Below are positions 1-8,926 of a DNA stretch of 64,000 nucleotides, piece by piece. Position 1 is the first letter of the stretch. The number at the start of each line of letters is the position of its first letter. This stretch comes from Oceanobacillus profundus (lineage in GTDB: Bacteria; Bacillota; Bacilli; Bacillales; Amphibacillaceae): the NCBI RefSeq assembly GCF_003515705.1, contig NZ_QWEH01000002.1, positions 1 to 64,000 of the forward strand. Direction: 5' to 3'. The notes under the pieces were generated by a model that worked only from the letters and a program-made list of their open reading frames with translations, was not told where the DNA came from and did not search any database. Made by a program: the position numbers and the translations under genes.

Positions 1-103
1 CGAGTGAGTAAGATCCCTCAGAGACGATGAGGTTGATAGGTTCGGTGTGGAAGCGTGGTGACACGTGGAGCTTACGGATACTAATCGATCGAGGACTTAA
101 CTA
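1..103 (+). rRNA. 23S ribosomal RNA, 3' end (partial)
   Basis: The first ~103 bases match the conserved 3' end of Bacillus 23S rRNA, including the terminal stretch CTAATCGATCGAGGACTTAA. The gene enters from the left edge, so only the last ~3% is present. The exact mature end is an estimate. Confidence 0.95.
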
Positions 104-254
104 AATTCTTTATTTGATGTCTTGTTTTCTCTTATTTAGTTTTTAAGGTATAAACCTTATAAAAACCCAACTTTATACTTGATTTTTTTTCAAAAACGAT
201 TATAATATTGGTTGTCACTGATTTTCTTGAGGTTCACTTGGGTGATAATTATAT

Positions 255-372
255 TGTCTGGTAGCAATAGCGAAGAGGTCACACCTGTTCCCATGCCGAA
301 CACAGAAGTTAAGCTCTTCAGCGCCGATGGTAGTTGGGGCTTTGCCCCTGCAAGAGTAGGACGCCGCCAGGC
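255..372 (+). rRNA. 5S ribosomal RNA
   Basis: About 118 nt with the conserved 5S core (CCATGCCGAACACAGAAGTT) and complementary ends (TGTCTGGT near the start, GCCAGGC at the end). It follows the 23S gene after ~150 nt with no tRNA in the spacer, which is the usual Bacillus 23S-5S arrangement. The ends are good to a few bases. Confidence 0.95.
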
Positions 373-491
373 AAGTAAATTCCTTACCATACAAGAGCTG
401 TATGACAGGAATGAAGCTACTCTAAAATATCTCATTTGGTAGGACGAGCAATTTCTGTTTGAAAAACCAAATAGATTTCATTTTGGATTAT

Positions 492-566
492 TCCACAGTA
501 GCTCAGTGGTAGAGCAATCGGCTGTTAACCGATCGGTCGTAGGTTCGAATCCTACCTGTGGAGCCA
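492..566 (+). tRNA. tRNA-Asn (GTT)
   Basis: Cloverleaf with acceptor TCCACAG/CTGTGGA, anticodon GTT in loop CTGTTAA, T-loop TTCGAAT and encoded CCA. First tRNA of the cluster, as in Bacillus trnD. Confidence 0.97.
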
Positions 567-569
567 TAC

Positions 570-661
570 GGAGAGCTGTCCGAGTGGCCGAAGGAGCACG
601 ATTGGAAATCGTGTAGGCCGTTTACGCGGCCTCGAGGGTTCGAATCCCTCGCTCTCCGCCA
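570..661 (+). tRNA. tRNA-Ser (GGA)
   Basis: Class II tRNA of ~92 nt with a long variable arm, acceptor GGAGAGC/GCTCTCC, anticodon GGA and encoded CCA. Confidence 0.97.
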
Positions 662-677
662 CTATTACATAAAATAA

Positions 678-752
678 GGCCCGTTGGTCAAGCGGTTAAG
701 ACACCGCCCTTTCACGGCGGTAACACGGGTTCGAATCCCGTACGGGTCACCA
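678..752 (+). tRNA. tRNA-Glu (TTC)
   Basis: Acceptor GGCCCGT/ACGGGTC, anticodon TTC in loop CTTTCAC and encoded CCA. Confidence 0.97.
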
Positions 753-756
753 ATAT

Positions 757-832
757 GGAGGATTAGCTCAGCTGGGAGAGCACCTGCCTTACAAGCAGGG
801 GGTCGCAGGTTCGAGCCCTGCATCCTCCACCA
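757..832 (+). tRNA. tRNA-Val (TAC)
   Basis: Acceptor GGAGGAT/ATCCTCC, anticodon TAC within CTTACAA and encoded CCA. Confidence 0.97.
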
Positions 833-860
833 TATTTCATCTTAATACTTTATTTCATAC

Positions 861-937
<77 letters not shown>

Positions 938-942
938 AAAAT

Positions 943-1019
943 GGTCCGGTAGTTCAGTTGGTTAGAATGCCTGCCTGTCACGCAGGAGGTCGCGGGTTCG
1001 AGTCCCGTCCGGACCGCCA
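943..1019 (+). tRNA. tRNA-Asp (GTC)
   Basis: Acceptor GGTCCGG/CCGGACC, anticodon GTC within CTGTCAC, discriminator G and encoded CCA. Confidence 0.97.
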
Positions 1020-1038
1020 TTTAAAATATTTTAATTAT

Positions 1039-1114
<76 letters not shown>

Positions 1115-1131
1115 TTTACTTCAATTTAGTT

Positions 1132-1216
1132 GGAGGGGTAGCGAAGTGGCTAAACGCGGCGGACTGTAAATCCGCTCCCTCAGGGTTCGGCAGTTCGAAT
1201 CTGCCCCCCTCCACCA
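1132..1216 (+). tRNA. tRNA-Tyr (GTA)
   Basis: Class II tRNA of ~85 nt, acceptor GGAGGGG/CCCCTCC, anticodon GTA in loop CTGTAAA and encoded CCA. Confidence 0.97.
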
Positions 1217-1230
1217 TTTTAATAAATAAT

Positions 1231-1304
1231 AGGGGTATAGTTTAACGGTAGAACTACGGTCTCCAAAACCGTCAATGTGGGTTCGATTCCTACTACCCCT
1301 GCCA
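1231..1304 (+). tRNA. tRNA-Trp (CCA)
   Basis: Acceptor AGGGGTA with a matching 3' arm ending CCCCT, anticodon CCA in loop CTCCAAA and an encoded 3' CCA. Confidence 0.96.
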
Positions 1305-1317
1305 TTTACAATTATAT

Positions 1318-1391
1318 GGCGGTCGTGGCGAAGTGGTTAACGCACCGGATTGTGGCTCCGGCACACGTGGGTTCGATCCCCATCGATCGCC
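1318..1391 (+). tRNA. tRNA-His (GTG), 3' CCA not encoded
   Basis: Anticodon GTG in loop TTGTGGC, acceptor GCGGTCG/CGATCGC preceded by the extra G(-1) typical of His tRNA, paired to C73. After C73 the sequence continues CTCA, so the CCA end is not in the gene and would have to be added by CCA-adding enzyme. Most tRNAs in this cluster encode CCA. Confidence 0.94.
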
Positions 1392-1417
1392 CTCATATAA
1401 TTAACAAATTTATTGAT

Positions 1418-1492
1418 TGGGCCATAGCCAAGCGGTAAGGCATCGGGTTTTGATCCCGTGTACCCTAGGTTCGAATCCTAGTGGCCCAGCCA
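1418..1492 (+). tRNA. tRNA-Gln (TTG)
   Basis: Acceptor TGGGCCA/TGGCCCA, anticodon TTG in loop TTTTGAT and encoded CCA. Confidence 0.97.
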
Positions 1493-1495
1493 TAT

Positions 1496-1570
1496 GCGGA
1501 AGTAGTTCAGTGGTAGAACATCACCTTGCCAAGGTGGGGGTCGCGGGTTCGAATCCCGTCTTCCGCTCCA
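1496..1570 (+). tRNA. tRNA-Gly (GCC)
   Basis: Acceptor GCGGAAG with matching 3' CTTCCGC, anticodon GCC in loop TTGCCAA and encoded CCA. Confidence 0.97.
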
Positions 1571-1580
1571 TTTTATTTTT

Positions 1581-1654
<74 letters not shown>

Positions 1655-1661
1655 TACCTAT

Positions 1662-1745
1662 GCCGGTGTGGCGGAATTGGCAGACGCGCGGGACTCAAAA
1701 TCCCGTGTCTTCACGGACGTGTCGGTTCGACCCCGACCACCGGTA
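1662..1745 (+). tRNA. tRNA-Leu (CAA), 3' CCA not encoded
   Basis: Class II tRNA with anticodon CAA in loop CTCAAAA, a long variable arm and acceptor GCCGGTG/CACCGGT. The outermost pair is a G-T wobble and the sequence after the discriminator A is TCG, so CCA is not encoded. It is the last tRNA of the cluster. Confidence 0.94.
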
Positions 1746-1784
1746 TCGATATTATGATTTAAGTAAATTACAAAAGGATTTTGG

Positions 1785-1823
1785 CTCCTAAACCTTTATA
1801 TCTAAGGGTTTAGGAGTTTTTTT
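1785..1823 (+). terminator. Rho-independent terminator of the rRNA/tRNA operon
   Basis: Arms CTCCTAAACCTT and AAGGGTTTAGGAG-like form a ~12 bp stem followed by TTTTTTT. It sits 40 nt after the last tRNA. Confidence 0.9.
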
Positions 1824-2089
1824 GTGGATTTTAGAATCTAATAGTAAAAAATCTTTGTTAGATTCAAGCAATAGAACGAGATAACTAGATGTTCTTGTAT
1901 AATCTACCTGGTAAGCTACTATTAAGAAAAGCAACATTCGAATGATAGATAGGAGAGATAGCGGTTGGCAAATGTATGGCCATTTTGAGGTTTCATAGAT
2001 AATATTATTGATAAAAATAAAAATAAGTACACAATAAAGTGTTTCACACATTTTTAATAGGGTATATGTAAAATATTCAATTAATTACC

Positions 2090-2300
2090 TCTTGGAATAA
2101 GAAGGCGAAGGAGGTGGTCGAGAGCGAAAGGAAAAAGGGAAATAGACCTATCGCTTGTGACCAAACTGGCCTCACCATGCACCATCTGTATGCAGACGTC
2201 GATACATCGGGATAATAGTGCGGGCTATCAGCTGAGGATAACAAAAGATATGACAAGGGATCGACTGTCGTATCTGCCTATGCGACTGCCGAAGTCTATA
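2090..2300. other. GC-richer stretch without a recognisable gene
   Basis: The ~570-nt gap between the tRNA terminator and the next gene is AT-rich up to ~2090 and then clearly richer in G and C up to the ribosome binding site of the next gene. One plus-strand frame stays open for ~40 codons before paired stops near 2215. I recognise no protein or RNA family, so it may be a decayed gene or an uncharacterised leader. Confidence 0.3.
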
Positions 2301-2318
2301 TTATTTTAGGAGGAGATT

Positions 2319-2921
2319 ATGTTGAAAAAGAAATGGTTAGCAGTAATACCTGCAGTTATGCTTGTAGCAGTGCAAGTTGTTCCCTTTCAAACTGTAGACG
2401 CAGCCTCGGAAAATGATTCGATTCAACTATCAGAATCAGAAATACCACCAGGATACGAAGCGATATTAAATTGGCCGCCTGAAGAACAGCCGATTGTCAA
2501 ACAGGGTAGCCAAAGTTTTGAAGTTGAATTTATACAAGTGATGTTAAATCACTTTGGACATGAAACAGAAGTCGATGGAAATTTTGGCCCACATACAGAC
2601 CAACAAGTCCGTGAATTACAAGCAGAGCATGGTTTAGTCCGGGACGGGATTGTCGGTGTTGATACATGGACACTACTACTTGACGAATATCAAGCAGAGT
2701 TGTTTACAGTAGAAACAGCGATTGCTTATGCAGAGGATGCCCTTGATAATGATGATTTAGTATTTAGTAGCGCTGGCGAGCTTCATGAGGACTCAGACGG
2801 CAACTTATTTTATTCTTTAAGAGCACAAAGTCAGGATTTTATTGATGACGGAGGTACTGGCACGGTTGGATTCTATGATGTTTTTCAAAATGGAGATGTT
2901 GTGGAATCGGAACCAAGATAG
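2319..2921 (+). CDS. Secreted peptidoglycan-binding-domain protein
   Basis: This 200-residue protein begins with a signal peptide (KKK, hydrophobic to ~residue 24, cleavage near VDAAS). Residues ~58-122 form a peptidoglycan-binding domain type 1: a VKQGSQS opening, a VDGNFGPHTDQQVRELQ core and a DGIVGVDTWTLL end, the pattern found in cell-wall hydrolases. No catalytic domain follows; the C-terminal ~75 residues are acidic and unassigned. The start is fixed by AGGAGGAG seven bases before the ATG. It is a single gene with its own terminator. A wall-binding or spore-envelope role is likely, but the function is unknown. Confidence 0.8.
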   Translation: MLKKKWLAVIPAVMLVAVQVVPFQTVDAASENDSIQLSESEIPPGYEAILNWPPEEQPIVKQGSQSFEVEFIQVMLNHFGHETEVDGNFGPHTDQQVRELQAEHGLVRDGIVGVDTWTLLLDEYQAELFTVETAIAYAEDALDNDDLVFSSAGELHEDSDGNLFYSLRAQSQDFIDDGGTGTVGFYDVFQNGDVVESEPR

Positions 2922-3056
2922 ACATCGACTTAATAGATTGAATTTTTAATAGAAAGTCCCTGATTATATCTCTCGGGGCTTTGACAAAAGCTTTTTAAAT
3001 CAGTGTTTTGATATAATCTACGACCCCGCACATTGGTATCTATCACTTAGGCTATC

Positions 3057-3090
3057 AAGGCTTTCAACGTTTATGTTGAGAGCCTTTTTT
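3057..3090 (+). terminator. Rho-independent terminator
   Basis: AAGGCTTTCAAC and GTTGAGAGCCTT form a stem with one mismatch, followed by TTTT. It lies ~135 nt after the peptidoglycan-binding protein. The remaining ~400 nt to the next gene show no supported gene. Confidence 0.8.
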
Positions 3091-3497
3091 ACGCAGTAAT
3101 TATAAATAATGATCAGTTATTTGTAATGAACTTCAACAAGAGTTTAAGCTTGTCATCAATCATTTTCTCTTGATTCCTTGACCTGTAAAATGTCCCCATA
3201 TTCCCTCGATAGGATTTAAAAAAGCAATAGGTATAAGCCTAGTCTCGTATTCTTTATCGTTAGCTGTGCAGAAGAGATGCATGTTCTTTTACATAATGCA
3301 GGTACGTGCTTTAATGCTTGGATTGCCTTATCGAAATCCCTATTAAAGGAGGGATTTACGCTAATATGTGAAGGAGGCATTCTTAGCCATTAATCTGTAA
3401 CAGGTTAAGAGCCTTACTACTTAAACCGTCATTTTAACAAAATCCGGGGAGTGACAGCCACTTACAAAGGGAATTAGCTTATCAGGAGGGATTTATA

Positions 3498-3971
3498 ATG
3501 ACAGCAATTACACATATAGGTTTATCCGTTCCCGATATTGAGGCAGCTATCAAGTGGTATGGGGAGGTCTTGGGCTTTAAACTAATTGCTGGGCCATATA
3601 CCTTTGTCTCAGAATTAGAAAAGGAACATAATATGACCAATGACTTATTGGGTAAAAACATCAAAAAAATGAGGAATGCGCATTTGGTTTCGCAGAATCA
3701 GGTTGGTCTCGAGCTTTTTGAATTTCAAGAACCAAAAATGGAAGAAAGAAGAAAGCAGGATTATCAAGGCTATTTTCATATTTGTTTAATAGCAGATGAC
3801 TTGGAAAAACTTGCGGATAAAATTGCAAATTCAGGTGGGGAAAAGCGGAGTGAGATCTGGAATACATGGAAAGGGAAGCCTTATTATTTAGTTTATTGTG
3901 AAGATCCATTTGGAAATATTATTGAACTTTACAGTCATAGTACGGAGACTATGTATGCCAATAAGGAATAA
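3498..3971 (+). CDS. VOC-family protein (glyoxalase/dioxygenase fold)
   Basis: At 157 residues this is one two-module VOC domain. It opens with ITHIGLSVPDIEAAIKWY, typical of the first beta-alpha-beta unit with a metal-ligand His at residue 7. GLELFEF supplies an acidic ligand, YFHICLIADDLEKL begins the second unit, and DPFGNIIELYSH gives the final Glu. All four usual metal positions (His, Glu, His, Glu) therefore look present. The family includes glyoxalases, extradiol dioxygenases and resistance proteins, and the substrate cannot be told. The start follows AGGAGGGATTTATA. It appears to be monocistronic. Confidence 0.85.
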   Translation: MTAITHIGLSVPDIEAAIKWYGEVLGFKLIAGPYTFVSELEKEHNMTNDLLGKNIKKMRNAHLVSQNQVGLELFEFQEPKMEERRKQDYQGYFHICLIADDLEKLADKIANSGGEKRSEIWNTWKGKPYYLVYCEDPFGNIIELYSHSTETMYANKE

Positions 3972-4025
3972 ACGTTACAGCAAATTTACTTGTATTTAGT
4001 AATTTTTAAGAATGAAAGATTATTA

Positions 4026-4056
4026 AGGGCGAGATTTGATTAGAACTCGCCTTTTT
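4026..4056 (+). terminator. Rho-independent terminator
   Basis: GGCGAG and CTCGCC arms around a 12-nt loop, followed by TTTTT, ~55 nt after the VOC gene. Confidence 0.75.
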
Positions 4057-4259
4057 GTATGTAAAGGTTCTGATATTATGTCTAAGCTGTAATTTTTAAA
4101 AATATGACTTAAATGTAATGATAATATATGGTAAGATAACTTTGTGAAATGATGTACTTAATGCAACGGGCAGGTTAGTGTAAGGAGAATATTGGCTCTT
4201 TCTTATTGAAGTATAGGAGTAGGTTTGTTAAAGATTTATTTTGGATAAGAGGTTAAATT

Positions 4260-4777
4260 TTGGCTGTTTACGAATTTATCGCTTGTAATCAGAAACTAAA
4301 ATCCTTTGAAGAAGCATTATCAGATGAAGAGATAAAGTCTTACAACGAACTACTTAAAATAGGATTTAAAGAGGAACAAATACAAATTCGTGTAATTGAT
4401 CTAAGTAAAATAGATCGTAATAAGAAAGTATTTTTAATTAATCTCCCAGAGGAGCTTCAAAACAGTCCGTTGGTTATCGAGGAGGATTTCCATAATCCTT
4501 ATGCTCGTTTTTTAACGGATAAGAAGTTTATTTATAAAGTAACAAATGCAGAAAAGGTAGTTTCCCATCTTGCAGCATATTTCGGGGATTTTCAGATACA
4601 TGGAAGGAACTTGAGCTTTGGCGAGTATTACAAGATGACTATAGTGTAGATAGTTTTGAAGTTCCCAAAACAGTTATAAACTTGCATAACCTGAAATTGG
4701 AGAAATTAGAAGCATTTTATGAAAGAGCAGTACCTAATCAAATGGTACTTTTCAAAATTAAAATTGTGTTTAGTTAA
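4260..4777 (+). pseudogene. Hypothetical protein interrupted by a frameshift
   Basis: A TTG-started frame runs 129 codons and stops at 4649. From about position 4600 another frame continues the protein as WKELELWRVLQDDYSVDSF and so on, ending in LFKIKIVFS and TAA at 4775-4777. The join lies near GATACATGGAAGG. Restoring one reading frame gives a soluble acidic protein of ~172 residues, which I do not recognise. It is either a real one-base lesion or a sequencing error; the next small gene shows the same kind of break. Start evidence is weak (AAGAGG, with TTG eight bases on). Confidence 0.6.
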
Positions 4778-4878
4778 GGGTATTAATGATATTGTTTAAT
4801 CAACTAAATGGACTGTCCTAAAAGAAGGATATGCACTCTTTTTTTGTTGAATTTTTAGAGAGCAATAAGGGGATATAG

Positions 4879-5048
4879 ATGACCTCTACTAAAATAATGT
4901 TACTGGGTATTGCACGGATGCTTGTTGCGTACTATGTACCACATAAAGCGGGTTTTAGAATAAGTGGCTATGAAATTTATCTATTGGTTTGGGATTTATT
5001 TTTGTAATAGTTGGTCTCATCAAAAAGGATAAGCAAGTAAATTCATAG
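4879..5048 (+). pseudogene. Small membrane protein with a frameshift
   Basis: An ATG behind AAGGGG opens a ~56-residue protein with two membrane segments. The first frame reads MTSTKIMLLGIARMLV and soon ends in YLLVWDLFL and a stop. Shifting by one base near 4980 gives SIGLGFIFVIVGLIKKDKQ before the stop at 5046. The second reading has the expected hydrophobic helix plus basic tail, so a single-base lesion is likely. The family is unknown. Confidence 0.5.
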
Positions 5049-5130
5049 ATAAGTTACTAAAGTAGCTAATGCGATAGGTAATTCAATAAGAATGATAATA
5101 TTGTATTAATGTTGGTTAAGAGGTGATTAT

Positions 5131-5487
5131 ATTAAATTTTTACGAATTATACTACCAGTACTTCCAATTCCATTCCTATTTCATTTTTATGAATATAATA
5201 GCCATTTGACGAGACAAGAGCCAGTTTTCCTATTCCCAGGATTCTTACTATTCATAATAATTGTTGGATTACAGCTAAGAAAGGTTAAACTACTTCGAAT
5301 ATTCCTATCAGTCATTTTTATGACCATCCTTTCATTGTTATTAAGTTATTTCTTTATATCTGATGACGGAGGCTGGTTTAAACCCTTTGGAAGAGATACT
5401 GTGGTTTTAGGTACTTCAGTAATTTATATTTTAGGGCAGGTTATAGTAATCTCGATCAGTAACTGGAAGACTACTGGAAAAAAGTAA
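5131..5487 (+). CDS. Hypothetical membrane protein, probable ATT start
   Basis: A 118-residue protein with three to four hydrophobic segments, if it starts at ATT 5131. That codon lies seven bases after AGAGGTGAT and gives a normal N-terminus (basic, then RIILPVLPIPFLF). The next usual start in frame is TTG 5206, which has no ribosome binding site and loses the first helix. The extension is open and hydrophobic. ATT starts are rare but known, for example in infC. The C-terminus is basic. The family is unknown. Confidence 0.55.
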   Translation: MKFLRIILPVLPIPFLFHFYEYNSHLTRQEPVFLFPGFLLFIIIVGLQLRKVKLLRIFLSVIFMTILSLLLSYFFISDDGGWFKPFGRDTVVLGTSVIYILGQVIVISISNWKTTGKK

Positions 5488-5558
5488 AGTTATTCAACTA
5501 ATAGGTAGCATAGTATGACTAAGAACTTGTAGAATTCACGTTAGAAATAGGAGGGAAT

Positions 5559-6251
5559 ATGAAATATAGAAAGATCGTTACCGTTTTAATAATTCTATTA
5601 ATATTATGTTTTGGATTTTATCAATATATGGATAAACAACACTATGTAAGGTATATGTCTCATCAGTTATCAGGTGCTGTTTCGGGTATGTCTTCTGCTT
5701 TATATAATAACCAAATAATGTATGAAGAAATTCTTGATTCCAGAAGCATTACATTGGAGCAAATGGATATGATCTTGAGTTATAATGGTAGTTTCGGAGT
5801 AAAAGTTCGGGAATTAAAAATGATAGCGGTTAACTTTTTTGAACGTGCATCGGATGAGGAATTAAATTCCATAACTGCATTTACAGCGTCTGATATTAAT
5901 TCATTTTTTTATGAAATACAGTGGGATATTGTCTATGAAGAAAAACTTGATAATTTATCAGATTTGACGACTATACTGAGTAAAAATGAAAGGATTAAAT
6001 TGAATGAGGATGAACTAGAGCACATACATACTATCCAGGCATTAAATTCCTTATGGAGGGAGGCCCTGATTAATAATATAAATGGAATAAATCCAGATAC
6101 AGGAACGGTAAATACTGATTTATTCTTCGACATATACCGTGAAAAAGGATTTATAAAGGATGATTGGATAAATCTACTAATAGATTTTGACTCAATTACA
6201 ACGGAGTTTTTAGAAGAACACGAAAAATTTGAAGCAAAGATTACGAAGTAA
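5559..6251 (+). CDS. Hypothetical membrane-anchored protein
   Basis: 230 residues. KYRK precedes one N-terminal hydrophobic segment (~7-24), so the protein is anchored or secreted with ~200 residues outside. The outer part is helical and acidic with no Cys pattern and no lipobox. The start follows AGGAGGGAAT. It sits 70 nt after another small membrane protein and may share its transcript. A long-looped inverted repeat (AGGTTGCCTTA with TAAGGCAACC, 6262-6319) follows. I do not recognise the family. Confidence 0.6.
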   Translation: MKYRKIVTVLIILLILCFGFYQYMDKQHYVRYMSHQLSGAVSGMSSALYNNQIMYEEILDSRSITLEQMDMILSYNGSFGVKVRELKMIAVNFFERASDEELNSITAFTASDINSFFYEIQWDIVYEEKLDNLSDLTTILSKNERIKLNEDELEHIHTIQALNSLWREALINNINGINPDTGTVNTDLFFDIYREKGFIKDDWINLLIDFDSITTEFLEEHEKFEAKITK

Positions 6252-6463
6252 AAAAATTATCAGGTTGCCTTAAATTATGTATTAAACGATCTGGTGCACG
6301 AGATAAATAAGGCAACCAGAATGTGAAATTCTTTTTTTAAATAAACGGATTTTAAGCTATCGAGGCAGGTTTATTGTGTAGAACTATTTTTTATATAGGG
6401 TGTTATATTTTTCACTTCAATTATGAGGGTCTTAAATTCTGTATCGATGGGAGAAAATATAAA

Positions 6464-7048
6464 ATGTTTATTCGTGAATATAAAGATACTGATGAAATCA
6501 GTTGGGTTCGATGTAGAACCCTATCATTTTTAAATACAGCCTACTTTGATAATGTGTTAAATAAAAAAGAAAAATACGAAAATCCTGCAATTGAATTAGT
6601 AGCCGAATTAAACGGACAAATTATCGGGCTCATTGATGTAGAGTATGAAAAGAAAGAAAAGACTGTCTGTTCAAGAGGACAAGGCTTAGGGGGGATGATT
6701 TGGCATGTTGCAGTACATCCAGACTACTATCGCCAAGGAATTGGAAAGCAACTTCTTCAAGAAGCAGAAAAGCGAGCTACTAATTTAGGATTAAATCGAT
6801 TTGAAGCATGGACTCGAGATGATTGCTGGGTACGGAATTGGTATGAAAAAGTGCAGTTTAAAAAAGTCTATTCCTATTACCATATTTACTTCGAAGGATA
6901 TGAAATGAAAAATCGAATTCAAAGTACCATACCTAATCTCCACCTAGTAAATACATTCGCTCACTATGTAGGAGAAGATATTGAGCAATTTGAATCAGAC
7001 AACGAGCGAATTTATGAATGTGTTTGCTATGAAAAATATTTTAAGTGA
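6464..7048 (+). CDS. GNAT-family N-acetyltransferase
   Basis: 194 residues from ATG 6464, where the GNAT fold begins (FIREYKDTDE). An upstream in-frame ATG at 6374 would add 30 residues unlike the family. The acetyl-CoA site is visible as VHPDYYRQGIGKQLLQEAEKRA (QGIGK loop) near residues 84-105, followed by the usual WYEKVQF stretch. The C-terminal ~50 residues are extra to the basic fold. The acyl acceptor is unknown. Neighbours are unrelated single genes. Confidence 0.8.
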   Translation: MFIREYKDTDEISWVRCRTLSFLNTAYFDNVLNKKEKYENPAIELVAELNGQIIGLIDVEYEKKEKTVCSRGQGLGGMIWHVAVHPDYYRQGIGKQLLQEAEKRATNLGLNRFEAWTRDDCWVRNWYEKVQFKKVYSYYHIYFEGYEMKNRIQSTIPNLHLVNTFAHYVGEDIEQFESDNERIYECVCYEKYFK

Positions 7049-7285
7049 TTTTAAATAGCAAAGATAATTTTTCTATAGTTTATTTTAATTTATATAGTAC
7101 TTTTTCAACTATAGCGTGCAAGAGTACAAAAACGATCCTAGAACAATCACCATGTTTAAAATCTTTATTTTGAATGTTGCGTTATTATTAAAGGTGGAGT
7201 TAATAAACGAAAGAGGTAGGACTATTGGAAATCAGGATTTGTTTTGAGAATGTCTAGTTGTCCCAATAATGGAGGGGGTTCTCAG

Positions 7286-8077
7286 GTGTCAAATTATGAA
7301 AACGAAGAAATGCTAACTGGAGGGAACGTCTCAAAAGTATATCGTTCAGGGGATACTGTTCGACGAGAATTAAAGCGAGAAAGCACTAAAACTCACAAGA
7401 TATTAAAGCATTTGGAAAACAAAGGATTCAGCTATGCACCAACGTTTCTAGGTATTGATGAAAAAGGTAGAGAGATATTATCATTTATTGAAGGAGAAGC
7501 TGGCAACTATCCTTTAAAAAAATACATGTGGTCTAATGATGTTTTAAAGGAAATAGCGAAAATGCTTCGTCATTATCATGATGCCGTGAGTGATTTTTTA
7601 ATTGAAGCGAGTTGGCAATCAATAGATAATACCCCCCAACCATTTGAGGTACTATGCCATAATGATTTTGCAATATACAACATTATTTTTAATCATAAAA
7701 GACCAGTAGGTATTATTGATTTTGACCTTGTTGGTCCTGGTCCAAAACTTTGGGACATAGCCTATACTCTTTACACGTGTATCCCATTAAGTAGATTTTA
7801 CTATTCTGAAGCAGGTGAGGCAGTTCATTATAATTCCTCACTGCATGCCGATCGTATAAAACAAAGAATTACACTGTTTTTTGAATCCTATGGTGAAGGA
7901 ATTGAGGAAGGTTATCTGGAAATGGTATTACTACGATTAGAGGGGTTATGTCAAACAATAAGAAGAAAAGCCAAAGAAGGCGATATTTCTTTTCAAAAAA
8001 TGATAGAAGCAGGGCATCTTGAACATTATCATAATGATATTAAATTTATTCGTGAAAATGGAAAGGAGTGGATTTAA
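7286..8077 (+). CDS. Aminoglycoside phosphotransferase (APH)-family kinase
   Basis: 263 residues from GTG 7286, chosen because GGAGGGGG lies eight bases upstream. The Brenner motif HNDFAIYNIIF supplies catalytic Asp and Asn, and IIDFDLVGPGPKLWDIA supplies the metal-binding Asp. The N-terminal lobe has the glycine-containing LTGGNVSKVYR nucleotide region. The family includes antibiotic kinases but also choline, homoserine and sugar kinases. There is no resistance context here, so the substrate is left open. Confidence 0.8.
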   Translation: MSNYENEEMLTGGNVSKVYRSGDTVRRELKRESTKTHKILKHLENKGFSYAPTFLGIDEKGREILSFIEGEAGNYPLKKYMWSNDVLKEIAKMLRHYHDAVSDFLIEASWQSIDNTPQPFEVLCHNDFAIYNIIFNHKRPVGIIDFDLVGPGPKLWDIAYTLYTCIPLSRFYYSEAGEAVHYNSSLHADRIKQRITLFFESYGEGIEEGYLEMVLLRLEGLCQTIRRKAKEGDISFQKMIEAGHLEHYHNDIKFIRENGKEWI

Positions 8078-8272
8078 GAGGAATTTTTTTGAACTAACGA
8101 GGTTTCTTTAGCTTCATAAGAAATTGTTGTATGAATAAATAACGGTACTTCCTAAATGACAATGCAATTGACATCGATTTGTCTGTGCGTAATAGCTATA
8201 TATTATCTGAAAAGAACTTTAATATTTTGATGGCAAAACAGCCTGAATTAGCTATTAAACATTGAGATAACA

Positions 8273-8309
8273 GCCCAAATGACGTAGCCAATTCATACGT
8301 CATTTGGGC
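8273..8309. terminator. Bidirectional hairpin between convergent genes
   Basis: GCCCAAATGACGTA and TACGTCATTTGGGC form a perfect 14-bp stem with a 9-nt loop, lying between the kinase gene (plus) and the queuosine genes (minus). The following T tract is interrupted. The rest of the ~300-nt gap is featureless. Confidence 0.7.
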
Positions 8310-8381
8310 AATTTCATTTTATATGATATGGCACCTCAAAATATATTCCTTTGAAACTCCTAACCCCCTGTTTACGTGAAT

Positions 8382-8924
8382 TTAGCTTGCTGTTACCCTT
8401 CTTGCTCTCATCACATACACTTGATTTAGTGCCAGAGCTCCAATCAGCTGAATAACGGTTTTCGCAATTACCTGGCCTGTAATTGCTGCTGGAACGGCCC
8501 CCCAAGGGATAAAACCTGCACCTAGTGGACTTAATCCAACAATTACGAAAACAACGGAATCTAGTAATCCACCAACAATTCCGCTATAAAATACGCGCCA
8601 TGCGATTGGCAGTTTTAACCTCGTATAAATCTCTGTATCTGCCGTTTCAGAAATAATAAAGGATAGGGCGGAAGCTGCAACAATCATTAATGTATCTCCC
8701 AGTAAAGAGGAGACCACACCGGATAATATCAATGCGGTAAGAATGAATAAATAGGTCTTTGCTCTTCCGTACTTGTTTTGCACCAAGTCACGAAAGATAA
8801 ATGTCGCACCGATTAGAAATGTTCCCATAGGAATAATAAATATACCAATCTCTAAAGGCATCATTGCCGCAGTAATAACATTAGCCGTGACAATTGAAAT
8901 TAAATAAAAGAATACACGTAACAT
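8382..8924 (-). CDS. VUT-family queuosine precursor transporter (YhhQ-like)
   Basis: 180 residues with about six membrane helices (MLRVFFYLISIVTANVITA at the start). Conserved VUT/YhhQ features include FIFRDLVQNKYG and ADTEIYTRLK with GGLLDSVVF. Members import queuine-pathway precursors such as preQ0 or preQ1. The gene starts two bases after queC ends and shares its riboswitch-controlled transcript, which supports transport of a 7-deazaguanine. The next gene upstream makes preQ0, so uptake and synthesis are under one control. Confidence 0.85.
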   Translation of the reverse strand: MLRVFFYLISIVTANVITAAMMPLEIGIFIIPMGTFLIGATFIFRDLVQNKYGRAKTYLFILTALILSGVVSSLLGDTLMIVAASALSFIISETADTEIYTRLKLPIAWRVFYSGIVGGLLDSVVFVIVGLSPLGAGFIPWGAVPAAITGQVIAKTVIQLIGALALNQVYVMRARRVTAS

Positions 8925-8926
8925 AT

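Noticed and set aside
212-442. 76-codon plus-strand frame over the 5S rRNA
   Set aside because: It lies across the 5S rRNA gene and is an artefact of the RNA sequence.
1788-2051. 87-codon minus-strand frame after the tRNA cluster
   Set aside because: It begins in the terminator region, has no ribosome binding site and has no protein-like pattern.
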